Below are positions 24,432 to 33,219 of a stretch of 42,711 bases of DNA, piece after piece. The first letter of the stretch is position 1; the number at the start of each line of letters is the position of its first letter. A program made the position numbers and the translations under genes. The notes under the pieces were generated by a model that was not told where the DNA came from, did not search any database, and saw only the letters and a program-made list of their open reading frames with translations. Source of the DNA: an uncultured Saprospiraceae bacterium (GTDB lineage Bacteria > Bacteroidota > Bacteroidia > Chitinophagales > Saprospiraceae); the NCBI GenBank assembly GCA_938007965.1, contig CALLMH010000058.1, forward strand, positions 1 through 42,711. Reading direction: 5' to 3'.

Positions 24432-25661
24432 CTATATTTTATCATTCGCCTTTTTAGCATCAATCATATACTGATGGACTAGCCTGCCTAATTCCGCTAG
24501 AAACGGTATACCCACTTCATCATATTCATATATGCCATCATTGTAGATCCTATTATCATTCACATGGATAGTCGCCGTCAGGAAATATTCAATGTCTTCT
24601 TTCGTATCTTGGATATATGCACAATCGGTAAGGTATCCATATGCGTAGCCTACTTTATTCCTTATGACTATATGGTCTGGAATAGGCGACTTATCATCTC
24701 CAAATAAGAAAAACTTCACATAGCTATCATAGTATTCATCTAACTTATCTTGTAAATAAGGGTAATCTTTAGGCAATCTAGCCATAGATGCTAGTACGAA
24801 TTTTTTATCCTCTTCGTTTATATCATACCTCATACCTTTAGAGTATTGGTCGGACAGAATCATTCTTTTCAAGGATTCTTGTAGATCTCTAATATTAATG
24901 AAGTTCTTTTGATTAAAGTCAAATGGCTTCTTTACCAATGTCCCCTCCGGACTTATATGACCGACACCTTTTTGAGTATTAGATATTGGCGTGAGCCAAA
25001 ATCCCTGAGCATAAGACGGATTGCGCTTATAATAGGTATTTCCTCTATTATCCAAGAAGTTGATAGCAGGAACCCATTTATTCTCATCAAAAGAAAATCC
25101 GCTTACGCCTACTCTATGGACTATCCTACTATTGGTAAAGATGCCTTTGTTCCTGAGATTGCTATTGATATAATCTTGAGTGACAAACTCATACAGTCGG
25201 TTGTATGCTTCATTATTGCTTGTAGCAAATACTTGATCTATAAAATGACCAATGGACGGATAATCTGTCACACGCGTAGAGTCGTACAATAATGGAGTCT
25301 GTGCTGACCGCAATGAATCAAATGACAATGGTGTATCGAGGCTTATTTCTACACCTGATTTTTTTAGTTCATTGAGTTTCTGTAATGCTAGAAAGGCTAC
25401 GGGCATCTTTATAGAACTCGCTGGATAAAAGTAATCGTCAGGTCTAAAGTTAAAAAAATGATCCTCTACATGCTTCCCTTTCTGCGTTTGAGAAATCGGA
25501 GAAAAGAGAATTTGAACCTCATACTTATCTTTATCATCAATTATCTTCTTGAATTCTGAGCTGCCTGATGCAAGTATTTCTTCCAGCAGAGATTTTGGTT
25601 TTGTCTCTTTACAAGAAAGATAACTCAAGATCACAATTGAAAATAATAGTATCCGCCTCAT
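24432..25661 (-). CDS. Class A beta-lactamase-like serine hydrolase, lipoprotein
   Basis: A 409-aa exported protein with a lipoprotein signal (MRRILLFSIVILSYLSC). It has the SxxK motif SSIK (about 82-85, nucleophile and general base), an SNN-type triad (TSNNEAYNRLYEF, SDN-like) and an expected third motif region near KVGYAYGYLTDCAYI, in the place of KTG. The family includes class A beta-lactamases and related peptidoglycan hydrolases. At 409 aa it is longer than a true class A enzyme (about 290). A role in cell-wall turnover rather than drug resistance is more likely, but this is inference. Confidence 0.8.
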   Translation of the reverse strand: MRRILLFSIVILSYLSCKETKPKSLLEEILASGSSEFKKIIDDKDKYEVQILFSPISQTQKGKHVEDHFFNFRPDDYFYPASSIKMPVAFLALQKLNELKKSGVEISLDTPLSFDSLRSAQTPLLYDSTRVTDYPSIGHFIDQVFATSNNEAYNRLYEFVTQDYINSNLRNKGIFTNSRIVHRVGVSGFSFDENKWVPAINFLDNRGNTYYKRNPSYAQGFWLTPISNTQKGVGHISPEGTLVKKPFDFNQKNFINIRDLQESLKRMILSDQYSKGMRYDINEEDKKFVLASMARLPKDYPYLQDKLDEYYDSYVKFFLFGDDKSPIPDHIVIRNKVGYAYGYLTDCAYIQDTKEDIEYFLTATIHVNDNRIYNDGIYEYDEVGIPFLAELGRLVHQYMIDAKKANDKI

Positions 25662-25818
25662 CTAGTTTATTTTGAATCTTTGTGTATTTTTTTCTGCCTA
25701 TGACGTAATACTTTTTGAGCAAATACCCGCTGTTTAATTAGCAATGATTATTCTTTGAATAAAAATAGTTGGCTTTTACAGTGCGTAAGTTTCGGTTCTT
25801 GATGTCTGGATCACAAAC

Positions 25819-25849
25819 AAAAAAAAGGATACAAAATTGCACCCTTTTT
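25819..25849 (-). terminator. Terminator of the cytochrome peroxidase gene
   Basis: On the minus strand AAAAAGGgTGCA faces TGTAtCCTTTTT, and the T-run continues for eight bases. It lies 25 nt after the stop at 25874. Confidence 0.75.
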
Positions 25850-25873
25850 CTATTATCTCGTTGTCAATAGTCA

Positions 25874-27055
25874 CTACTTGAACGGATCAGAAAACTTCAC
25901 ATCCGCGATTACTTCTTTATCAGTCAGCGTCAATAGATATGCTTTCAAAGCTGATTTTTCTTCACTGGTAAAATTCATGTTTCTTGCATCATTTCCACTT
26001 TTGAGTAGAGGGTGAAGGTTTTCATGATTCTGAATTCCTTCACTGTAATGATCAATCACTTGATCCAAATTAGCAAATCTACCATCATGCATATAAGGAG
26101 CTGTCAGCTCTATGTTTCTCAAGAACGGAACCTTGAACACTCCATTTTTTGATGGGTCTTGAGAATGTTCGCCTACCCCTTTGTCTTCATAGATCATATC
26201 CAATCCATTATTCGCAATAGCCAACTCTGTGAACTGGTGATCAAACGAATGACAACTACCACAGTTATTATTGAATATTTTTTTTCCTTGATTTTCTTCT
26301 ACAGTATAACCACTGAAGTTGTCGAAGATATTGAGTTCTTCCTTCATTGATTCATGATCAAACTTCGAGTTATTAGAAACGATACTATTTACAAACTCTT
26401 CAATAGCCTCAAGGACCCTATGCTCCATGATATTGTCGTCACCATACGCCTTTTTAAATAATACTTTGTAATCCGCTTCTTGATTTAGTCTATTTACAAG
26501 TTCGGGCATATTAAGTCCCATTTCGATTTCGCTAGTGATTGCTGCTTCTGTCTGTGATGTTATGTCTTCATTGGCCTCGTCCCAAGCGAATAATGCTTGA
26601 TTTCCAAATCCAAAATTTTCTCCGTTTCTATATGATGTTTCGAAGCCTATTGTATTTCCTAATGGTAGAGAGTTCCTAGTCGTCAGTTCTCCATCGAATC
26701 CTTCGCTAAATGCAACATCATCAGCGAATGCTAGACTTTGTTTATGACAAGATGCACAAGATATCACCCCATTGATTGATAGCTTGGTATCATAGAATAG
26801 TACCCTACCCAATGTCGCTTTATGACTTGATCTTCTAGCTTGTATATTTCCTTCTTCGAGGTGATTATTAAAGAAGTCATCGCTAAACTCTGGGCTGTAA
26901 TCATATAATTCTGATGGAAGATTGAGTCTCTGTGATATCAATTCATATTCTTCATCTGTGTAATCTATGTAAGTAGATTTATTGTCGTCATTACAGGATT
27001 GGGCTATTATCAAAATAAGAATAAAGCTCAAAATCTTTAAAGTGTAATATTTCAT
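25874..27055 (-). CDS. Di-haem cytochrome c peroxidase / MauG-like lipoprotein
   Basis: About 393 aa. Lipoprotein signal MKYYTLKILSFILILIIAQSC. Two c-haem sites are present: CASCHKQ (about 96-100) and CGSCHSFDH (about 263-267). Around them are the family segments LGRVLFYDTKLSINGVISCASCH, RNSLPLGNTIG, GVFKVPFLRNIELTAPYMHDGRFANLDQVIDHYSEGI and the distal DLTLTDKE end. Such proteins reduce H2O2 or carry out MauG-type oxidations in the periplasm. The frame is open upstream to 27127, but the lipobox places the start at ATG 27055. It stands alone; a small lipoprotein gene is divergent from it. Confidence 0.92.
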   Translation of the reverse strand: MKYYTLKILSFILILIIAQSCNDDNKSTYIDYTDEEYELISQRLNLPSELYDYSPEFSDDFFNNHLEEGNIQARRSSHKATLGRVLFYDTKLSINGVISCASCHKQSLAFADDVAFSEGFDGELTTRNSLPLGNTIGFETSYRNGENFGFGNQALFAWDEANEDITSQTEAAITSEIEMGLNMPELVNRLNQEADYKVLFKKAYGDDNIMEHRVLEAIEEFVNSIVSNNSKFDHESMKEELNIFDNFSGYTVEENQGKKIFNNNCGSCHSFDHQFTELAIANNGLDMIYEDKGVGEHSQDPSKNGVFKVPFLRNIELTAPYMHDGRFANLDQVIDHYSEGIQNHENLHPLLKSGNDARNMNFTSEEKSALKAYLLTLTDKEVIADVKFSDPFK

Positions 27056-27400
27056 TTCCTTATTGTTTAGGTACAAGATAAGATTTCTTCCAATAATTAA
27101 ACGCATCTGATTACAATTTTGTGACAATCCTTAAGCGTTTTTCAAAAATATTTGGACAAAAGGGCTTTATTTGTTGTAAAACAGTCACTTATAAATCATT
27201 TGGACCGTAGATTTTTAAAATCACTTCATTGTCTATCACATTCTGTAGCAATTTACAATTGCTAGATGTTAATGAGATTGTTTGTTTTTAAGCGGATACA
27301 ATTAGTTTTAGATTATTATGAACAAAAGTTTATTTGAGATGTGTATGTATATTTGTATCACCTTCTAAAGCCTCTAAACTTTAACATTAAAAACATTACC
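27056..27400. promoter_or_regulatory. Divergent promoter region of the peroxidase and small lipoprotein genes
   Basis: A minus-strand -7 element TATTTTTG (27150..27143) lies about 90 nt before the peroxidase start; a plus-strand -7 element TATATTTG (27348-27355) lies 46 nt before the lipoprotein start. Neither has a clear TTG at 19-22 nt. Nothing else is recognised. Confidence 0.4.
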
Positions 27401-27949
27401 ATGAAAAAATCATATCTATTCACATTCCTTTCTTTTCTGTTTTTGATCTCTTGTGGAGATAGCAATTCTGATACTAGAGATATGTTATTAGGTGGATGGG
27501 AACTAGCACAAGTAACTGGAGAAGGGACGGCTTCTGTAGATGAAGACGGTACCACGACGGTTACTGATATTGCAGTGTCGAGTGGCGATGTCAACTATGT
27601 GATTACATTTTCGGAGGGTAGTTATGTAACGGCAGGATCATATGACTTGACAAATGAGACCATAGATAGTAACGGAGGTAAGGTTTTCGAACCTGTGAGT
27701 TATACCAATGCTACAGGAAGTGGAACTTACGATCTGGATGATATGGAGATCACGGCTGAGGGTCCATTTATAGGTGTCTTCATCGTAGATACTAATCTAG
27801 GTGTAATGGCGGGAGAACAAACTTTTACGATCGAATCTATAACAGCAGAAGAAGTAGTATTTTCTAATACGCAGGAGAAAAATATTCAGAGGGATGGTGC
27901 TGAAGTTACGGTACTGTTGAATACGAGATCCGTCTGGACTAAGAAGTAG
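27401..27949 (+). CDS. Small lipoprotein, lipocalin-like beta fold
   Basis: A 182-aa protein. Signal and lipobox MKKSYLFTFLSFLFLISC. The mature part is acidic, rich in Thr, Gly and Val, and consists of predicted beta strands (LLGGWELAQVTGEG.., VNYVITFSEGSYVTAGSYDLTNETI, GTYDLDDMEITAEG, FTIESITAEEVVFSNTQ). This is the pattern of 'lipocalin-like' Bacteroidota lipoproteins (xxLLGxWxL opening), whose ligands are unknown. The frame is open from 27341, but the signal peptide fixes the start at 27401. Confidence 0.75.
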   Translation: MKKSYLFTFLSFLFLISCGDSNSDTRDMLLGGWELAQVTGEGTASVDEDGTTTVTDIAVSSGDVNYVITFSEGSYVTAGSYDLTNETIDSNGGKVFEPVSYTNATGSGTYDLDDMEITAEGPFIGVFIVDTNLGVMAGEQTFTIESITAEEVVFSNTQEKNIQRDGAEVTVLLNTRSVWTKK

Positions 27950-27969
27950 AATCTCGCAGCGTGGTCAGT

Positions 27970-29268
27970 CTACCGTTTCATCAACCAATCTTTTACACCT
28001 TTGAATTCTGGTTTCAGTAGGTGAGCGACTTTCTCTTTATCAGCGACAGCTTGTAGTCGTGCAGGCACTTTGGCTTTTACTGGCAGTACGTCATTGACGA
28101 CATCAAGAAATTTGGCAGGATGTGCAGTTTCGAGGTATATTCCAATGTAATCATCATTCTTCTTTTGGAATTCCTTGATGGCAGCATAGCCGATAGCACC
28201 ATGTGGATCTGCTACATAGCTATATTGGTCATAAATATCTTTCATTACGATCTTATCGACGTGATCTGATATATAGAAACCAGATACATCCGATTTCAGT
28301 GCTTCATAATCATTATCATATAGAGCGAGTAGTCTGGTGAAGTTACTCGGAGAACCTACATCCATGGCATTGGATATAGTAGCTACTGACGGTTTGGGTT
28401 TATATATTCCAGTTTCGAGGTATTTTGGCACTATGTTATTGATATTCGTAGCTGCAATAAAATGATCAATAGGTAGGCCCATTTTTTTGGCGAGGAGACC
28501 AGCGGTTAGGTTTCCGAAGTTTCCACTTGGAACAGAAAAAACTGTTTTTTTGCCCCGTTTTTTAATTTGTTTGTATGCTTCGAAGTAATAAAAGGACTGC
28601 GGAATCAACCTGGCGATATTGATACTATTGGCACTACTGAGATTATATTTTTCTGTTAATTGTGGGTCAAGAAACGCTTCTTTCACGATTGCTTGACAAT
28701 CATCAAATGTTCCTTCAATTTCCAGAGCAGTTATGTTATTACCTAATGTGGTAAGTTGTTTTTCTTGGAGATCACTTACCTTACCTTTTGGATAGAGTAT
28801 GATGACCTCGATACCAGGAGTATTGTAGAATCCAGCTGCTACAGCTCCTCCTGTGTCACCACTTGTTGCGACTAGGATAGTGACGTGTTTTTCTTCTCTT
28901 TTGATAAAGTGAGAAATTAACTCTGCCATAAATCGTGCGCCGAAATCTTTGAATGCGAGAGATGGTCCATGAAACAACTCCAGTGTTCCTACAGCTTCAT
29001 CATGCATTACTACGGGTGCGGGAAAGTTTATCGCTCGATCGATTATTCCGCGTAATGCTCCCACTTCAATATAGTCACCGATTAATGATTTTGCCACTTC
29101 GAATGCAATATCCGCAAATGAATAATCTTCGATATTCTCAAAGAATTCGTTCGATAACTTAGGTATGTGAGTAGGCATGTAGAGCCCTTTATCTTTAGGT
29201 AGCGATTGTAAGACCGCCTCTTTTAGATCGACGATATTATCTTGGTTATTTGTACTGTATAATTGCAT
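27970..29268 (-). CDS. thrC: Threonine synthase
   Basis: A 432-aa PLP enzyme that makes threonine from O-phosphohomoserine. The family opening MQLYSTNN...VDLKEAVLQSLPKDKGLYMP, the PLP-binding lysine in HGPSLAFKDFGARFM (about Lys107), the phosphate cradle ATSGDTGGAVAAGF and VPSGNFGNLTAGL are all present. Length is as expected for the type I (yeast/E. coli-like) family. It is followed to the right by a small membrane-protein gene on the same strand (58 nt), while homoserine genes are not in the window. Confidence 0.96.
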   Translation of the reverse strand: MQLYSTNNQDNIVDLKEAVLQSLPKDKGLYMPTHIPKLSNEFFENIEDYSFADIAFEVAKSLIGDYIEVGALRGIIDRAINFPAPVVMHDEAVGTLELFHGPSLAFKDFGARFMAELISHFIKREEKHVTILVATSGDTGGAVAAGFYNTPGIEVIILYPKGKVSDLQEKQLTTLGNNITALEIEGTFDDCQAIVKEAFLDPQLTEKYNLSSANSINIARLIPQSFYYFEAYKQIKKRGKKTVFSVPSGNFGNLTAGLLAKKMGLPIDHFIAATNINNIVPKYLETGIYKPKPSVATISNAMDVGSPSNFTRLLALYDNDYEALKSDVSGFYISDHVDKIVMKDIYDQYSYVADPHGAIGYAAIKEFQKKNDDYIGIYLETAHPAKFLDVVNDVLPVKAKVPARLQAVADKEKVAHLLKPEFKGVKDWLMKR

Positions 29269-29325
29269 GCTGTAATTCTTGTAATTCTTTTCTTCTTGTT
29301 GGTAATCCTTCTTGTAATCCTTTTT

Positions 29326-29646
29326 TTAAGTCAATATACCATCGATAAATTTGAAAAATGCATCAGATTGAAGTAGGTATAATGTACCCACAATCAGGGT
29401 GACAGCGACAATCATGAGCCTTATATTAGACTTCTTGTTACCATCTTTCAACGCTTCTTTGTTTCCTCTAGCTTTTATTCTAAATCCTGTTCTTATTCTT
29501 GCTTTCGCAAGGTCGGCATCAGAAATTTCTGGATTTCCATATTTTGCCATCCTAGCTTTCAGATCCTCGACAGATGGATCATAGTGCTGAGGTATATAGT
29601 CAAATCTCTTGTTTTTTACTCTTCCACCAAAACTGAAAAATGCCAT
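29326..29646 (-). CDS. Small conserved Bacteroidota membrane protein
   Basis: A 106-aa protein with a basic N-terminal half beginning FSFGGRVKNKRFDYIPQHYDPSVEDLKARM (the family's 'KR[FY]xYxPRYY' opening, often misannotated as a riboflavin synthase subunit), a basic stretch FRIKARGNKEALKDGNKKSN and one C-terminal membrane helix (RLMIVAVTLIVGTLYLL). Function unknown. It sits upstream of thrC on the same strand, 58 nt apart, and may share a transcript. Confidence 0.7.
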   Translation of the reverse strand: MAFFSFGGRVKNKRFDYIPQHYDPSVEDLKARMAKYGNPEISDADLAKARIRTGFRIKARGNKEALKDGNKKSNIRLMIVAVTLIVGTLYLLQSDAFFKFIDGILT

Positions 29647-30111
29647 ACTGTAGTGATTTTAGTTAATGAAGTGATTTAGAACATAACGCTGATCTTAGGC
29701 ACAACTATTATCATCTTAACCTTGGTTGTTAAATAACGTCAACTGTTAAGATGCGAAATTACTAATTAAAGGTGTATGATGCAATTTTACAGTCAAAAGT
29801 GAAAATGATTACATAATTACTACTGTAGTCAGGTTACATATGGCTGCTTTAACTAATGCAAACTTTGGTTTTCTTCTAAGAATATCACACCAAGAAATGT
29901 AGTTCGACTGGTCTGCTTTTTAGTTTATCGATATAGAATATTGTTTTGCCAACTCTTTTAAAGCTAATTCGCTGAAATATATGTCGATAACATAAACTCT
30001 GTAAAACCCCGAAAACGAAATCGAAAATGCAGCTTAAATTAGTTTTGAACTGAATATCACAAAACTTTTAAGCTACCTTCGTCTTATAAATACTACAAAT
30101 AGCTCATTATT
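29647..30111. other. Intergenic region upstream of the M1 peptidase gene
   Basis: No gene is seen. A -7-like TACCTTCG at 30074-30081 is followed after 30 nt by the peptidase ATG; the same octamer stands before the reprolysin gene. No other structure was recognised. Confidence 0.35.
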
Positions 30112-32700
30112 ATGAATAAACATTTTCTACTAGCCACCGTACTACTGCTAGCATCTTGCGGCACTACCAAAGAGGTAGTATATGAAGCCCCATTCGAATA
30201 TGAAGAAGAATTATTAGATACGCTTACTGTTTCTGCACCCGTATATGTAGAGGGTGAAGAAGATTTTACTTTATTACCCTATAATCCTGAAGCGACTCGA
30301 TATTATGATTTGATTCATACGAAGTTGGAGGTATCATTTGATTGGAAAAAACAACACGTACTGGGCATAGCACATCTCGATTTAGAACCATTTTTCTATC
30401 CAATAAATCAGGTTGTACTCGACGCCAAACAATTTGTAATCCATGATATAAAAATGGGTAAAAACGGAAAGCCTCTTATGCACAGCTATGATGGTAATCA
30501 GCTTACAATAACACTCGATAAGTTCTATAACCGAGGCGAAAAAATCAAACTATACATCGACTATACTGCTCAGCCCAATGAAGGACCTATCGGAGGAAGT
30601 GCAGCTATTACTTCGGATAAAGGTCTGTTTTTTATCAATCCTATGAATGAGATTCCAGGTAAACCGAGGCAAATATGGACTCAGGGAGAGACAGAAAATA
30701 ACAGCAAATGGTTTCCTACATTCGATAAGCCCAATGAAAGATGCACACAAGAAATCTACATCACTGTAGAGGAAGAATTAGAGACACTGTCCAATGGTGA
30801 ACTTGTATCTTCTGTAAAGAATGGCAACGGGACTAAAACAGACTATTGGAAGATGGACAAGCCACACGCACCTTATCTATTTATGATGATGATCGGAGAG
30901 TTTGCGAGGGTCGAAGATTCATGGAATGGTAAACTGCTAGAATACATGGTAGATCCGCCTTACAAAGAAGATGCGAAGGAGATATTCAATCACACGGACG
31001 AAATGTTGACTTTTTTCTCAGATCTATTGGATTACCCATATCCATGGAATAAGTATAGTCAAGTAATTGCAGAAGATTATGTGTCTGGTGCGATGGAAAA
31101 CACAACAGGAGTGATATTCGGCGATTTCGTTCAGAAAACCAAACGAGAACTGATAGATAATGAAAATGATCAGATCGTAGCACACGAAATGTTTCATCAC
31201 TGGTTTGGCGATCTTGTGACATGCGAATCATGGGCCAACCTTACACTCAATGAAGGTTTTGCCAATTATAGTGAATACTTGTGGTACGAGCATAAATATG
31301 GTAAAGATGCCGCAGATGCAATACGGATGTCAGAAATGGAGGGTTATATGTATATGGCACAGCAGTCAGGTACACACCCGCTTATTCATTATGGATATTC
31401 TGACAAAGAGGATATGTTTGATGCGCACAGTTATAATAAGGGCGGGCTTGTCCTTCATATGCTTCGCCAAATCGTAGAAGATGATGCATTTTTTGCCTCA
31501 TTGAGTAAGTACTTAAAGGATAATGAATACACCGCCGTAGAGACAGCCGAGCTCAGAATGGCTTTTGAGGAAACTACAGGACAGGATTTGAATTGGTTCT
31601 TTGATCAATGGTATCTAGATCAAGGTCACCCTATAGTGGAAGTAACTTATGACTATCAAGACGATAAAGTCGTAATTTATACAGATCAGGTCCAAGATGC
31701 GGACAACCATAGGCCGATATTTATTTTGCCATTGAAAGCAGCAGTATACGATCAAAACGGAAAGATATCATATCACTCAGTAGTAGTGGATGCAAGAAAA
31801 GATACGATCATAATCAGTGGCATAGACGAGAAGCCCCTAGTTACCGTATTAGACGGAAAGTCAACCATGCTGGGCGAAATAGTAGAAGAAAGAGACAGTA
31901 CGGAGTTAGCATCACTACTGTATTACTCTCCCAATCACTTCGATAAGCGAGTAGCCGCTAATAGAATGAATGGTAATATAAATGCTCCTAAATTGGTAGA
32001 TAAACTATTGAATGATAAGCATCACATTTTGAGAAATTTTGCTATTGCTAACTCGGGATCAGAAGAGACAGAAAAGCTTAAAGCCCTAGTAACATCAGAC
32101 CCTCACTCATCTGTAAGAGCGAACGCGCTTATGAAATACAGTACAGAAGCTGGAGAGAAGTCAGTCGCATTAGCTGAGTCTGTGCTCAAAAATGAAAAAG
32201 CTTATAGTCCATTAAAACCTGCACTCGATATCGTGTACAGCTATTTTCCAGAGAAGGGAATCAAGTACGCTGAGCAGATGATGTCTGATGAATCTTCGGC
32301 AATCGTTGGTCAGTTATCAGGTTTCTTTGCTGAGACTGGAGAGGCTAAATACCTAGATTATATAGAAAGTAATATTTCAAAAATTGATGTGTATCAGCTA
32401 TTTAGTGTCTTTGGAAGATATAGTGAGCTACTGTTCAGCCAAGACAGTGACACCATACTATCTAGAGTAGCTATGCTCAAATCCATGGGAATAGAAAATG
32501 ATAACATGTACCGAAGGTATCTAGCCACCAATATGCTCAACACTATAAAAAATAAGTTTGCACAAGACGCGGAATCCACTACAGATGAAGATGAAAAAAA
32601 GAAAATTATGGTTGCCGTTGAATCAGTCAATCGCGTGCTCAGTGATGTTATAAGTAAAGAGAAGGATGAAAGCTTATTGGCTAGATATAAAGCGTACTAA
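30112..32700 (+). CDS. M1-family metallo-aminopeptidase, lipoprotein
   Basis: 862 aa. Lipoprotein signal MNKHFLLATVLLLASC. N-terminal beta domain, substrate motif GAMENTTG (about 326-333), zinc-binding HEMFHHWFGDLVTCESWANLTLNEGFANY (HExxH about 358-362, third ligand Glu about 381), and a thermolysin-like helical domain. The last roughly 240 residues form helical, HEAT-like repeats (LVDKLLNDKHHILRNFAIANSG...). It removes N-terminal residues from peptides at the cell envelope, probably to feed on protein. Stands alone. Confidence 0.93.
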   Translation: MNKHFLLATVLLLASCGTTKEVVYEAPFEYEEELLDTLTVSAPVYVEGEEDFTLLPYNPEATRYYDLIHTKLEVSFDWKKQHVLGIAHLDLEPFFYPINQVVLDAKQFVIHDIKMGKNGKPLMHSYDGNQLTITLDKFYNRGEKIKLYIDYTAQPNEGPIGGSAAITSDKGLFFINPMNEIPGKPRQIWTQGETENNSKWFPTFDKPNERCTQEIYITVEEELETLSNGELVSSVKNGNGTKTDYWKMDKPHAPYLFMMMIGEFARVEDSWNGKLLEYMVDPPYKEDAKEIFNHTDEMLTFFSDLLDYPYPWNKYSQVIAEDYVSGAMENTTGVIFGDFVQKTKRELIDNENDQIVAHEMFHHWFGDLVTCESWANLTLNEGFANYSEYLWYEHKYGKDAADAIRMSEMEGYMYMAQQSGTHPLIHYGYSDKEDMFDAHSYNKGGLVLHMLRQIVEDDAFFASLSKYLKDNEYTAVETAELRMAFEETTGQDLNWFFDQWYLDQGHPIVEVTYDYQDDKVVIYTDQVQDADNHRPIFILPLKAAVYDQNGKISYHSVVVDARKDTIIISGIDEKPLVTVLDGKSTMLGEIVEERDSTELASLLYYSPNHFDKRVAANRMNGNINAPKLVDKLLNDKHHILRNFAIANSGSEETEKLKALVTSDPHSSVRANALMKYSTEAGEKSVALAESVLKNEKAYSPLKPALDIVYSYFPEKGIKYAEQMMSDESSAIVGQLSGFFAETGEAKYLDYIESNISKIDVYQLFSVFGRYSELLFSQDSDTILSRVAMLKSMGIENDNMYRRYLATNMLNTIKNKFAQDAESTTDEDEKKKIMVAVESVNRVLSDVISKEKDESLLARYKAY

Positions 32701-33219
32701 TCAAGAATAACACCTAATATATTACTACTTATCTTCGATCGCTCCTTTGTTGAAATTTTTAGTCTATTAGACTATTTTTCGTTTTTGAACTAGATTGAAT
32801 TGATTTTTCTATTTGATGGGAGTGTCGCAAGTTTATTAAATACAGTAAAAATCGGTCAATATCTATAAAATGATATTAAACCAAGGACCTGTTTTATAAC
32901 AATAATCTCTAAGATTAGACATCAGAAATTCATAGTACAATAATTGATAAAGTGTAGGGTCGTGGTTTACTGATATCTACGAAAAAATATTCTTAAATAT
33001 ATACTATGTGTAAAATGTAAATTTATCGTAAAAGCACACTTACAAACTGATGCCTAAATACATACATATTGCATAGTAATTACATATGAAAATTCAGGTC
33101 TAAACATCTTTTTGCGAGAAAGTATGTCAATTATTTTAAATTATTTAACTCAAAAATTGAGATAGATAACAATAAACAGACTATATTTGCAATCAGAATG
33201 CGCATAAAAACGCAGATCC
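32701..33219. other. Intergenic region with the peroxidase promoter
   Basis: No gene. A weak terminator-like hairpin TAGTC/GACTA followed by T5 lies at 32760-32779. TTG (33157-33159), 22 nt, then TATATTTG (33182-33189) form a promoter 30 nt before the haem peroxidase start. The rest is AT-rich. Confidence 0.5.
33157..33189 (+). promoter_or_regulatory. Bacteroidota-type promoter of the haem peroxidase gene
   Basis: TTG, 22-nt spacer, TATATTTG (perfect TAnnTTTG), placing a start site about 24 nt before the ATG. Confidence 0.55.

Noticed and set aside
24432-25661. A resistance beta-lactamase
   Set aside because: The SxxK is present, but the protein is about 120 aa longer than class A enzymes and has no clear KTG, so a resistance call would be unsupported.
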